35,899 nucleotides of DNA, from positions 1 to 35,899 of the forward strand of contig CAVHXA010000018.1 of the NCBI GenBank assembly GCA_963639765.1, given 5' to 3'. The stretch is from CAVHXA01 sp963639765. Lineage in GTDB: Bacteria; Bacillota; Clostridia; Oscillospirales; Oscillospiraceae. Position 1 is the stretch's first letter, and every line of letters starts with the position of its first letter. Shown one piece after another: positions 1-7,268 of the stretch. The notes under the pieces are model-generated. The model was not told where the DNA came from, did not search any database, and saw only the letters and a list, made by a program, of their open reading frames with translations. Position numbers and translations under genes: made by a program.

Positions 1-37
1 TGGCAAGGTGGCGCTCTACCGGATGAGCTACACCCGC
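1..37 (-). tRNA. tRNA-Gly (anticodon GCC), 5' half only
   Basis: Read on the minus strand from 37 downwards, the sequence starts GCGGGTGTAGCTC, a typical acceptor stem and D-arm, followed by the D-loop and the first half of the anticodon arm. The anticodon loop CUUGCCA puts GCC at tRNA positions 34-36, so the amino acid is glycine. The gene runs off the window edge, so the variable loop, T-arm and acceptor 3' strand are not visible. A consensus promoter lies directly upstream. Confidence 0.9.
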
Positions 38-49
38 AACACAATTCAG

Positions 50-78
50 ATTATAACAATGCATAGGCAAATTGTCAA
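50..78 (-). promoter_or_regulatory. Sigma-A promoter of tRNA-Gly
   Basis: On the minus strand there is a perfect TTGACA (-35, 73-78) and a perfect TATAAT (-10, 50-55) with a 17-bp spacer. The -10 box lies 12 bp before the mature tRNA 5' end at 37. Full consensus is common for stable RNA genes. Confidence 0.85.
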
Positions 79-123
79 GGGAAAATTCAAAAAAGTGAAT
101 CCTGCTAATTTTTGCATACGGAC

Positions 124-154
124 CAAGGATGCAAAACAGTCTTTTGCATCCTTG
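124..154. promoter_or_regulatory. Perfect 13-bp inverted repeat overlapping the rsuA -35 box
   Basis: The arms 124-136 and 142-154 (CAAGGATGCAAAA and its complement) are perfect and separated by 5 bp. The right arm covers the first three bases of the -35 hexamer at 152-157. It could be an operator for a dimeric repressor. It could also be a transcript hairpin ending some upstream plus-strand unit, but no T-run follows it. Confidence 0.5.
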
Positions 155-179
155 ACATCGCGTTGAAGACCTGTATAAA
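152..179 (+). promoter_or_regulatory. Promoter of rsuA
   Basis: TTGACA at 152-157 and TATAAA at 174-179, 16-bp spacer (or TAAAAT at 176-181 with 18 bp). It lies about 60 bp before the rsuA start and inside a longer open frame, which supports the internal start at 238. Confidence 0.65.
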
Positions 180-237
180 ATACATACAGGAACCACCAGA
201 TGAAGGTGTGAAATCGATCCGAAGGAGAAAACAACAC

Positions 238-945
238 ATGCAGAGACTGGATAAGCTTCTGTCGCAGGCCGGGATCGGATCACGCAGCGAGCTGCGACAA
301 ATTATCCGTGCGGGTCGTGTTTGCGTAAACGGCGTCACGGTGCGCAGTCCCGAGGAAAAGCAGGATTCGACTGTAGAGATTACCGTAGACGGCGTTCCGA
401 TTATAGTTGGAAAGATATATCTGATGATGCACAAACCACAGGGTTTTATCTGCAGTACGATTGATCCAAAAGAACGCACGGTTCTTGAGCTTGTTCCGCA
501 GCCCTGGTGCAATAGGAGGCTGTTTCCTGTTGGTCGTCTGGACAAGGAAACCGAGGGCCTGCTTCTGCTTACCGATGACGGTGACATGGCCCATCGTCTG
601 ACCAGCCCGCGATATGCTGTGCAAAAAACCTATTATGCTCGAATTGAGGGGACTGTAACCGATCAGGATGTTTCCGCATTTGCAGATGGGATTATTCTGG
701 CCGACGGTACAGTCTGCCGCTCAGCTGTCCTCGAATCAATTGGACCGGGCGAATGCCGCATAAAGCTTAGAGAGGGAAAATACCACCAGGTACGAAGAAT
801 GCTGGCAAGCCGTGGAAAGCCGGTTATATACCTGCGGCGCGATCAGGAGGGACCTCTGAATCTATTCGGACTGGGCCTTGGACAGACTCGCGAACTGACT
901 CAGCAGGAGATTACAGCGCTGAAGTGTGAGATATCAAGACCTTAA
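238..945 (+). CDS. rsuA: 16S rRNA pseudouridine synthase, RsuA type
   Basis: The 235-residue product isomerises a uridine in rRNA to pseudouridine; the RsuA family targets U516 of 16S rRNA. An S4 RNA-binding domain fills about residues 1-60 (RLDKLLSQAGIGSR, then GRVCVNG). The synthase domain follows, with the hallmark GRLDKETEGLLLLTDDG, in which the catalytic Asp is near residue 102, and the C-terminal KYHQVRRML motif. The start at 238 is chosen because AAGGAG sits at 222-227 and the S4 domain begins at once; the open frame extends upstream to 112 but would include the promoter. The length and the RLDKLL start fit RsuA better than RluB. Exact target specificity is inferred. Confidence 0.87.
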   Translation: MQRLDKLLSQAGIGSRSELRQIIRAGRVCVNGVTVRSPEEKQDSTVEITVDGVPIIVGKIYLMMHKPQGFICSTIDPKERTVLELVPQPWCNRRLFPVGRLDKETEGLLLLTDDGDMAHRLTSPRYAVQKTYYARIEGTVTDQDVSAFADGIILADGTVCRSAVLESIGPGECRIKLREGKYHQVRRMLASRGKPVIYLRRDQEGPLNLFGLGLGQTRELTQQEITALKCEISRP

Positions 946-1014
946 AAGGTTTTCAAATAGCCTTGAATTTCTGTTTGGATACATTTACGGATTCGAGTGA
1001 ATATCACAAAAATA

Positions 1015-1051
1015 TAAGGCAACACCGCATAATGAGGCAAGTACATTCGGC
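1015..1051. repeat. Dispersed intergenic repeat, copy 1
   Basis: It begins TAAGGCAACACCGCATAAT. The 26 bases 1026-1051 recur in reverse complement at 8338-8363 with one mismatch. The first 14 bases are shared, with small changes, by copies after several stop codons in this window (for example 18931 and 22127). It lies in the 150-bp gap between rsuA and the convergent CoA-transferase operon. No protein or known RNA was recognised in it. Confidence 0.6.
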
Positions 1052-1095
1052 AAAGGATTCAGCGAAGGGCTGCAGACAAATTGCGCAGTATCACC

Positions 1096-1752
1096 TTAGT
1101 GCATCTGTTTCAGATTCGGACTTATGATATAATCGGCTTCGGTGGAAGCCGCTATGGCTTCAAGACCAAATACCGGGTTATACTCCAGCAACAGCAGCCC
1201 GTCCTGCACAACATCAAATACTGCCATCTGTGTGATAATGCGGTCTACACAATGCATACCGGTCAATGGAAGGCTGCAGTGCCTGCGAATTTTCGAAACA
1301 CCGCCGGAAGTGTGCTCCATCGCCACAATTACCCTTTGAGAACCAACCAGCAAATCCATAGCGCCACCCATCCCGGGCATTTTTTTCCCGGGGATCATCC
1401 AGTTTGCAAGATTTCCTTCCTGATCAACCTCAAGACCTCCCAGAATGCATGCATGCACATGACCGCCGCGAATCAGGGCCATCGACATGGCACTGTCAAC
1501 AATACATCCGCCTGTGTTTATGGCAGCGGGATGCGCACTCGCATCAATCAAGTGGAGGAAGTCTTCCTCTCCGGGTTTAACTGCGGCCGTATCTATGATG
1601 CCGTTTTCGGACTGAAGCACAACACACACATCTTCAGGGAGGAATTTTGTACAAAGTGTCGGAATGCCAATGCCGAGATTTACAACATCTCCGTTTTTCA
1701 GTTCCTCAGAAGCCCGGCGGGCAATAAATTCTTTAATCTGCTGTTTATCCAA
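1096..1752 (-). CDS. CoA-transferase subunit B (AtoA/ScoB/CtfB family)
   Basis: This 218-residue protein is the beta subunit of a class I CoA-transferase, which moves CoA between a donor acyl-CoA (such as acetyl-CoA) and an organic acid through a glutamyl-CoA intermediate. The catalytic Glu lies in SENGI (about residue 49), and GIGIPT and PLTGMHCVDRIITQMAVFDV are also family-typical. The start is taken as TTG at 1752, because a GGAGG lies 8 bases before it and the family normally begins near this DKQQIKEF sequence; TTG codons at 1773 and 1776 are worse placed. The gene overlaps the subunit A stop by 8 bp, indicating translational coupling. The family covers acetate, butyrate and acetoacetate enzymes; the true acid substrate is unknown. 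Confidence 0.87.
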   Translation of the reverse strand: MDKQQIKEFIARRASEELKNGDVVNLGIGIPTLCTKFLPEDVCVVLQSENGIIDTAAVKPGEEDFLHLIDASAHPAAINTGGCIVDSAMSMALIRGGHVHACILGGLEVDQEGNLANWMIPGKKMPGMGGAMDLLVGSQRVIVAMEHTSGGVSKIRRHCSLPLTGMHCVDRIITQMAVFDVVQDGLLLLEYNPVFGLEAIAASTEADYIISPNLKQMH

Positions 1753-2440
1753 GATTGGTTCCTCCGCGCACAACAATATAATCTACCAGTATACCTGGTG
1801 TCACCACATCCTCTGGCGCAATGCATCCGGGATCAACAAGCTCCTCTGCTTCAACGATAACCTGGTCTGCAGCCATGGCCATCCATGGAGCAAAATTTCG
1901 GGCCGTCCCGCGATACCATATATTTCCTTTTTCATCAACTTTTGTACCGGTGATTACAGCAAAGTCGGCTCGCAGAGGCCGCATAACAAGAAAATCCCGG
2001 CCGTCGATATGCAGCTTGCTGTGAACAAAAGGACTTTCTTCAACCAGAGTGCCAATACCGGTAGGGGAGAGTACTCCGCCAAGACCACTGCCTCCGGCGC
2101 GAATCATTTCAACAAATGAGCCCATGGGAACAAGATCGATTGTAACCTCATCAGCTGTCATTTGCTGATAAATCTCCGGATTTGTTCCTACATGTGTACC
2201 GATAAAATGCGAAATCTGATGATTGTGAACAAGACGGGCAACACCGTAATATGGTTTTCCGTCCGGACCGTTTAAAAGAGATGCATCGTCACAGATCATT
2301 GTCAGATTGTCTGTTCCACGCCGATAAATTGCCTCGATTATGTCCAGCGGATTCCCGCATCCGAGAAAGCCGGAGAACATTACTCGAGCCCCCGACGGTA
2401 TCATTGCAGCTGCCTGCGCAGCTGTGATTATCTGTTCCAT
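1745..2440 (-). CDS. CoA-transferase subunit A (AtoD/ScoA/CtfA family)
   Basis: This 231-residue protein is the alpha subunit, partner of the downstream subunit B. It shows the family start (MEQIITAAQAAAMIPSGARV), the glycine-rich GFLGCGNP segment near residue 30, and the region around GTKVDEKGNIWYRGTARNF typical of these enzymes. The ATG at 2440 is preferred over the one at 2470, because GGAAGGGG precedes it at suitable spacing and the mapped promoter would leave only a very short leader for the upstream ATG. It is first in a two-gene minus-strand operon that is divergent from the dehydratase gene. This layout suggests common control. Confidence 0.87.
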   Translation of the reverse strand: MEQIITAAQAAAMIPSGARVMFSGFLGCGNPLDIIEAIYRRGTDNLTMICDDASLLNGPDGKPYYGVARLVHNHQISHFIGTHVGTNPEIYQQMTADEVTIDLVPMGSFVEMIRAGGSGLGGVLSPTGIGTLVEESPFVHSKLHIDGRDFLVMRPLRADFAVITGTKVDEKGNIWYRGTARNFAPWMAMAADQVIVEAEELVDPGCIAPEDVVTPGILVDYIVVRGGTNLG

Positions 2441-2487
2441 AATTCGTTTGCCCCTTCCGCGCCGCTGCATCGACGCAATCTTCCGCT

Positions 2488-2516
2488 ATTATGACTCACG
2501 AAGAGACGGCGGTCAA
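2488..2516 (-). promoter_or_regulatory. Promoter of the CoA-transferase operon
   Basis: On the minus strand TTGACC (2511-2516), 17-bp spacer, CATAAT (2488-2493). Predicted transcription starts near 2481, about 40 bases before the chosen ATG. Confidence 0.65.
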
Positions 2517-2533
2517 GTTAATTACGTTTTTTC

Positions 2534-2562
2534 TTGACAGATGATAAGAAAACAGGTTAAAC
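2534..2562 (+). promoter_or_regulatory. Promoter of the dehydratase gene
   Basis: Perfect TTGACA at 2534-2539, then 17 bp to a weak -10 (TTAAAC, 2557-2562). The two divergent -35 boxes are only 17 bp apart, so a regulator bound between them could act on both directions. The weak -10 suggests that an activator may be needed. Confidence 0.5.
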
Positions 2563-2624
2563 TGACATTGTGAATTCAAAATGTTCCGGAGAAGCTCCGA
2601 AGCAACAAGAAAGGAAGCGTTCTG

Positions 2625-4070
2625 ATGATCGACCAATCCAAGCTGATAACCTTCTATCCCGGCGTTTATACCGAGAAAGAGCAGAAGGCTATCGACGATT
2701 ATAAGGCCGGCAAGTATAGCAGCCTGTTTCCTCATATGAAACCAGAATCTACCGATCTATGGGTAATGCAGCTGTATGCGCGATGCTGGGACCGCTGGAA
2801 TCCCCTATTTAATGACCCTGACTATGCAAAAAACACTGTATGGGGAAATTTACCTGCCATACCGGGATATATCAGCCTCGAAACCAGAAGCAAGATTCCA
2901 TCCGAGCTCGGAATTCCCGCAAGACCGGATGGGACGAGCTTTGTAGGAGATGGATATGACCATACAGACTACTACTACGCTCCGGTTTTCCCGGGTGATA
3001 AGCTTACAGCAACCAACACATCATGGGATCTTGCAGATTTAACCGATCCCTGCGGTTCAACAAAGCGACATATTGTTTTTATCAACGAATGTGAGGTACG
3101 CAATCAAAACGGCGATCTTGTTGCAAAGTGTGTGCGTCGCTGGCCTGAAACCCTAAAAAAATCCGACGATGAGGCAACTGTACTTGAGCTTTGGGCAGAT
3201 GCCGCAGAGGACCAGATCCCGGACGATATCAAACCAAAGCTTCCAAAACGGGGAGGCCCTCCCGGAGCACCGGGCGGACCTGGAGGACCCGGCGGAGCAG
3301 AGGGTCCGGCAAAGCCGGGCAAGCCGGGAGAACCGGGCGGGGCAGGCGGCCCCGGCGGGCCGGGAGGACTTGGCAATCGGCACAAAGCCCATGTTAATAC
3401 AAAAGAGGATTATGAACTGCTCAAAAAGATATGGTCCGAAGAAAAAATACGTGGAAAAGACACTCTTTATTGGGAGGACGTCAATATTGGCGATGAGCCT
3501 ACTCCGGTCGCAGCACCGCCTCAATACGGCAATGAAATTTTCCGTACTATTGCAGCCTGGAATCTTATGAAGTCCAACCGCGGCCTGCGGGAGGATCTGC
3601 TTGAAGATACGCTTGACCCAATGTTGAATCGCCTGGATCCTGCAACCGGACTTTACGGCACAGGCATGAGCGGGCATCTGGGCATCGGCTGTACAGCCTA
3701 CCTGTACAATTTCCATGCGAAGCTGCTTGGTACTCGCATTTTGACAAACTGGTGCGGAGATGAAGGATTTGTTACACGCCTGGGATGGCGCTTTGTCAAC
3801 GATGCTCCGAAAGACCAGCAGTTCAATCACTTCCCGGCAGACTGCTACCGCCCGACCGAACTGCTGAAGGTTCCATATATGAAAGACCGATATGCAAACA
3901 TTCATGGCTATGGAGACGACACCTTTATTACCCGGGGCTATGTTTATGACAAATATATTGGCGAGGATGGCGGCCATTATGTAGACCTCATCTGCTGGTG
4001 TGAGGATCTGGACGGCAATATCGGCCAGGAAATTCCCGCTACGGTTAAACTTCCAAGCCGAAAAGGATAA
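2625..4070 (+). CDS. Double hot-dog acyl dehydratase (MaoC-like) with a collagen-like linker
   Basis: 481 residues. The N-terminal half (about 1-200) looks like the FAS1-like/MaoC N-terminal dehydratase domain: WNPLFNDPDYAKNT, YYYAPVFPGDKL and VRNQNGDLVAKCVRR match its usual landmarks. The C-terminal half (about 275-481) looks like a second MaoC hot-dog, starting YWEDVNIGDEPTPV and ending DGNIGQEIPATVKLP. Between them, residues about 210-251 form a run of Gly-X-Y triplets (GPPGAPGGPGGP, GKPGEPGGAGGP) with two breaks, as in bacterial collagen-like proteins, yet there is no signal peptide. The canonical hydratase-2 GDxNPxH catalytic motif is not evident. Family function is (de)hydration of an acyl-CoA or related thioester; the substrate is unknown. 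AAAGGA precedes the ATG. Divergent from the CoA-transferase operon. Confidence 0.75.
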   Translation: MIDQSKLITFYPGVYTEKEQKAIDDYKAGKYSSLFPHMKPESTDLWVMQLYARCWDRWNPLFNDPDYAKNTVWGNLPAIPGYISLETRSKIPSELGIPARPDGTSFVGDGYDHTDYYYAPVFPGDKLTATNTSWDLADLTDPCGSTKRHIVFINECEVRNQNGDLVAKCVRRWPETLKKSDDEATVLELWADAAEDQIPDDIKPKLPKRGGPPGAPGGPGGPGGAEGPAKPGKPGEPGGAGGPGGPGGLGNRHKAHVNTKEDYELLKKIWSEEKIRGKDTLYWEDVNIGDEPTPVAAPPQYGNEIFRTIAAWNLMKSNRGLREDLLEDTLDPMLNRLDPATGLYGTGMSGHLGIGCTAYLYNFHAKLLGTRILTNWCGDEGFVTRLGWRFVNDAPKDQQFNHFPADCYRPTELLKVPYMKDRYANIHGYGDDTFITRGYVYDKYIGEDGGHYVDLICWCEDLDGNIGQEIPATVKLPSRKG

Positions 4071-4079
4071 GCATTGAAA

Positions 4080-4121
4080 AAGGCCACACGTTTGCAACCT
4101 CAATGCAATGTGCGGCCTTTT
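4080..4121 (+). terminator. Rho-independent terminator after the dehydratase gene
   Basis: AAGGCCACAC (4080-4089) pairs with GTGCGGCCTT (4110-4119) with one mismatch, further pairing within the loop (TGCA/TGCA), and a short T-run. It lies just past the stop codon. The A-run on its left could let it act on the other strand as well. Confidence 0.6.
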
Positions 4122-4295
4122 CAGTTCTCTTGGCTTTAAAGCAGAAAATATGCCAGACGATGCTCTTATCAAGCTGATAGAGAACAGCACAAAATCCGGC
4201 GTACTGCAGAATTCCTGCTGCTAAGGAGAAGATTCATCAGGATGCTAGGACGATTTGCAGTATTGCCGGTTGCATTCTAACAGGAGAGATGACTT

Positions 4296-5024
4296 ATGCG
4301 AGACTACGAACAGGAATTTCGTGCGCGCGTTGAATTCATTCGCAGTGCTGTTGAAAAGAGCGGCGCAGACGGAATTGTATACGGAAACAGCGGAGGAAAG
4401 GATTCTGCCCTTGTCGGCATCCTATGTAAGGCAGCATGCGAAAATACGGTCGGTATCATTATGCCGTGCTCATCAAAACGAAACTTTGGCCAGGACGCAG
4501 AGGATGGTCGGATTGTGGCAGAGCAGTATCATATACAGACCAGATTTGTTGATCTGACTCCGATCAGAGAGGCTGAGCTACATCAGCTCGCTCTGATCAC
4601 GGCCGTGACTACTGCTGCCGTTGCAAATATTGCCCCAAGACTTCGTATGACCACACTATATGCTGTGGCAGCCAGTGAAAACCGTCTTGTGGCCGGAACA
4701 GGGAACCGCAGTGAGGCTTATGTGGGCTATTTCACAAAATGGGGAGACGGCGCACATGATCTGAACCCAATCTACGATCTGACGGTTTCGGAAATCTATG
4801 AATTTCTGCGCTATCTGAACGCGCCGGCATGTATCATCGAAAAGGCACCATCCGCCGGCCTGTTCGATGGACAGACCGACGAGGATGAAATGGGATTAAA
4901 ATATGCGGACTTAGACGAGTTTTTACTTACCGGAAAGACCAATCCACAGGCACTTGAACGTCTGCAGCAGATGCACGAACGCAGTGAACATAAACGTGCC
5001 GGGATTCTGAGATATCAGAGCTGA
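4296..5024 (+). CDS. nadE: NH3-dependent NAD+ synthetase
   Basis: 242 residues. It makes NAD+ from nicotinate adenine dinucleotide, ATP and ammonia. The ATP-pyrophosphatase loop SGGKDSA is near residue 32, followed by GTGNRSEAYVGYFTKWGDGAHDLNPIYDL and KAPSAGLFDGQTDEDEMG, all family hallmarks. There is no glutaminase domain, so it is the short ammonia-using form. AGGAGAG lies 7 bases before the ATG. It sits between the dehydratase and an NADH-dependent flavoenzyme, which is an unusual place; it may help supply the cofactor for that pathway or may be there by chance. The 225 bp upstream hold the dehydratase terminator and no clear promoter. Confidence 0.93.
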   Translation: MRDYEQEFRARVEFIRSAVEKSGADGIVYGNSGGKDSALVGILCKAACENTVGIIMPCSSKRNFGQDAEDGRIVAEQYHIQTRFVDLTPIREAELHQLALITAVTTAAVANIAPRLRMTTLYAVAASENRLVAGTGNRSEAYVGYFTKWGDGAHDLNPIYDLTVSEIYEFLRYLNAPACIIEKAPSAGLFDGQTDEDEMGLKYADLDEFLLTGKTNPQALERLQQMHERSEHKRAGILRYQS

Positions 5025-5132
5025 ATTTCACGCAGGAATAAGACAGCCAAACAGTTTATCTGATTATGATACGAATTTGCAGTGTGCTTTTCAAAGCCGA
5101 TCCGTTTTATTGTTTTGCAGGCAATGATGCGG

Positions 5133-5161
5133 TTGACAAAACAGAGCAAAGAGTGCAAAAT
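5133..5161 (+). promoter_or_regulatory. Candidate promoter of the enoate reductase-like gene
   Basis: TTGACA at 5133-5138, 17-bp spacer, CAAAAT at 5156-5161 (4 of 6 bases). It lies 50 bp before the start codon at 5211, which has GAGGTG as ribosome binding site. Confidence 0.55.
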
Positions 5162-5210
5162 AGAGCTGTTCAGATTCACTATGCAATTCATTAGATGAGG
5201 TGTTATCTCC

Positions 5211-7145
5211 ATGAACAAACGTTATCCCCACGTAACTGAACCAATCCGCGTTGCCGGCAACCTTTATCGCAACCGGATTATTGTGGCTCCCTCCACGGTT
5301 CACTCACAAAATTCCGGCACTCTTTATCCAACCGAAGATTCCATCAAGTTTTTTGAGCAGCGTGCAGCTACAGGTGCCGCCATGGTCTATGCGGCCGGTG
5401 TTAAGTATGTTGACGTAGTCGACGATGGTGAACATGCCAACTGGGATCCCTTCACGCTGAATCACAAAAACAAGCTTGCCCATTTGGCAGAGCGCATTCA
5501 TTTTCATGGCGCGCGCGCCGGCATGGAGCTGATCGGCTTTTTCCCCGGTGTGTATACCTGCTCCGATGGCGGCCGTATTATGGGCTCTCCTCCGATTGGC
5601 AAAGAGGTTCCCAAAGAGGTCATGCAGGAAACAAAAGAGGCTATTGCCAAGGCTTGTGCAGCTCTGGTAGAATGCGGTTTCGACGGAGTTCTTCTGCACT
5701 TTGGTCACAGTGTTCCGATTGCTCAGTTTCTGTCACCGTTGACAAATCACCGTACCGACGAATATGGCGGAAGCACGGAAAACCGCTGCCGCTATATCAT
5801 CGAGATTCTCGACGCCATTCGTGCAAAATGCGGGAAAAAACTGACTGTCGAGGTTCGTATGTCCGGTTCAGAATTTGAGCCCGGTGGTATCGATCTCGAA
5901 GAGGGTATGCGCATTGGCGAGCTGATCCAGGATCATCTCGATGTGTTGCAGGTATCTGCCGGTATGCTTCATCGTCGCTGGACCACTTGGACACATCCCT
6001 GCTCCCATTTGCCGCCCCATCCCAATGTCTATCTGGCCGAAGCCTTCAAAAAGTCCGGCAAATTCCATGTTCCGATCACAACAGTCGGCGCATTCGGCAC
6101 TCTCGAAGAGGCGGAAGAAGCTATTGCAGAAGGCAAGTGTGATTTTGTCGCTATTGCCCGTGAATTTATTGCTGATCCTGAAATGATGAAGAAGGCTCTG
6201 TCAGGTCACGAAGACGATATCGTTCCCTGTGTCAAATGTATGCGTTGCCACGACTCCACTGTTTACGGACGTCAGTTTGCCTGCACGGTTAACCCGAAGG
6301 TCGGTCTCGAAGCTTCTATCGAGCGGCTTGAGGCACGCAAGCCGGAGCGCGTGAAAAAGGTTGCCGTAATAGGCGGCGGACCTGCCGGAATGAAGGCAGC
6401 TATCACAGCAAGTGAACGCGGTCACGAGGTTACTCTCTACGAAAAACAGGATCATTTGGGCGGGACTTTGAGCTTTGCTGATTTTGTAGATTTCAAATAT
6501 GCGCTGCGCAACTACAAAGATTATCTGGCATATCAGGTCAAAAAGCATAACGTACGTCTTTTCCTCAACACCGAGGTTACTCCTGAAATGGTCGATGGTC
6601 AATACGACGCATTGATCATTGCAGTGGGCGCAGATCCCCTGATTCTTCCGCTTCCGGGTATCGAAAACGGCGTAACGGCAACTTCTGTCTACGGAAAAGA
6701 AAACACACTCGGCAAAAGCGTTGTTATTATTGGCGGCGGTCAGGTTGGCTGTGAGACAGCCCTGCACCTGTGCAATCTCGGAATCAAAACAGCTATCGTG
6801 GAGATGCAGTCCAAGCTGGCACCTGATGCATCTGCCACCTGCCGCACCGAGCTCATGGTTTTGCTCGAGGATGAGGCTGCAAAGGGAATGTTCACCGAAC
6901 TGACAAGTGCCATGTGCAAGAGTGTTGCGCCGGGTGCTGTTACCTATGCTGATGCCAATGGCGAATTGCAGACAGTTACTGGCGACACCGTAATTCTCGC
7001 CTCCGGTATGCGCTCGCGCAGTGCTTTGGCCGATAGCTTCATGATGACATCCATTCCAGAGTGCATCGAAATCGGTGACTGCGTACGTGCTCGTACTGCT
7101 GAGCAGGCCACCCGAGAAGGGTATTACGCAGCTCTCAATCTTTGA
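5211..7145 (+). CDS. NADH:flavin oxidoreductase of the 2-enoate reductase / BaiCD / dienoyl-CoA reductase family
   Basis: 644 residues, the usual size for the family. An Old Yellow Enzyme TIM barrel (about 1-335) carries FMN; QFLSPLTNHRTDEYGGSTEN is its signature. A 4Fe-4S site follows with Cys340, Cys343, Cys346 and Cys358. An FAD Rossmann motif (GGGPAGMKAA, about 385) and a second nucleotide-binding motif for NAD(P)H (GGGQVGCETA, about 505) complete the electron path NADH-FAD-FeS-FMN. Members reduce C=C bonds of enoates, dienoyl-CoA or steroid/bile acid enones; which one applies here cannot be told. It is last in the plus-strand run and followed by a strong terminator. Codon use looks biased as for a well expressed gene. 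No frameshift seen. Confidence 0.88.
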   Translation: MNKRYPHVTEPIRVAGNLYRNRIIVAPSTVHSQNSGTLYPTEDSIKFFEQRAATGAAMVYAAGVKYVDVVDDGEHANWDPFTLNHKNKLAHLAERIHFHGARAGMELIGFFPGVYTCSDGGRIMGSPPIGKEVPKEVMQETKEAIAKACAALVECGFDGVLLHFGHSVPIAQFLSPLTNHRTDEYGGSTENRCRYIIEILDAIRAKCGKKLTVEVRMSGSEFEPGGIDLEEGMRIGELIQDHLDVLQVSAGMLHRRWTTWTHPCSHLPPHPNVYLAEAFKKSGKFHVPITTVGAFGTLEEAEEAIAEGKCDFVAIAREFIADPEMMKKALSGHEDDIVPCVKCMRCHDSTVYGRQFACTVNPKVGLEASIERLEARKPERVKKVAVIGGGPAGMKAAITASERGHEVTLYEKQDHLGGTLSFADFVDFKYALRNYKDYLAYQVKKHNVRLFLNTEVTPEMVDGQYDALIIAVGADPLILPLPGIENGVTATSVYGKENTLGKSVVIIGGGQVGCETALHLCNLGIKTAIVEMQSKLAPDASATCRTELMVLLEDEAAKGMFTELTSAMCKSVAPGAVTYADANGELQTVTGDTVILASGMRSRSALADSFMMTSIPECIEIGDCVRARTAEQATREGYYAALNL

Positions 7146-7193
7146 GTATCTTCTTTGCACATCAGGGTTTAACTTACAGAGCATCCTATAATC

Positions 7194-7232
7194 AAAAAAA
7201 GACGTGCTGCTTGATGGCAGCACGTCTTTTTT
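7194..7232. terminator. Bidirectional terminator between convergent genes
   Basis: GACGTGCTGC (7201-7210) and GCAGCACGTC (7217-7226) form a perfect 10-bp stem with a 6-base loop. T6 follows and A7 precedes, so it can stop both the enoate reductase transcript (plus) and rsmA (minus, ending at 7269). Confidence 0.88.
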
Positions 7233-7268
7233 GTATGCCCGGAAAAGCAAATACAACAACAATTGTCC

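Noticed and set aside
3169..3570. Second-frame open frame in the Gly-Pro-rich segment
   Set aside because: Arises from the GC-rich repeat in the dehydratase gene; no start signals.
3153..4190. 345-codon minus-strand open frame opposite the dehydratase
   Set aside because: It lies entirely antisense to a well supported gene, has no family resemblance, and is kept open by the composition of the sense strand.
1096..7145. A true bile acid 7-alpha-dehydroxylation (bai) operon
   Set aside because: Only the flavoenzyme family is shared. The CoA-transferase is of another class, and no baiB, baiE, baiA or baiG-like genes are present.
6201..7262. 353-codon minus-strand open frame opposite the enoate reductase gene
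   Set aside because: Antisense shadow; runs through the bidirectional terminator and has no ribosome binding site or recognisable motif.
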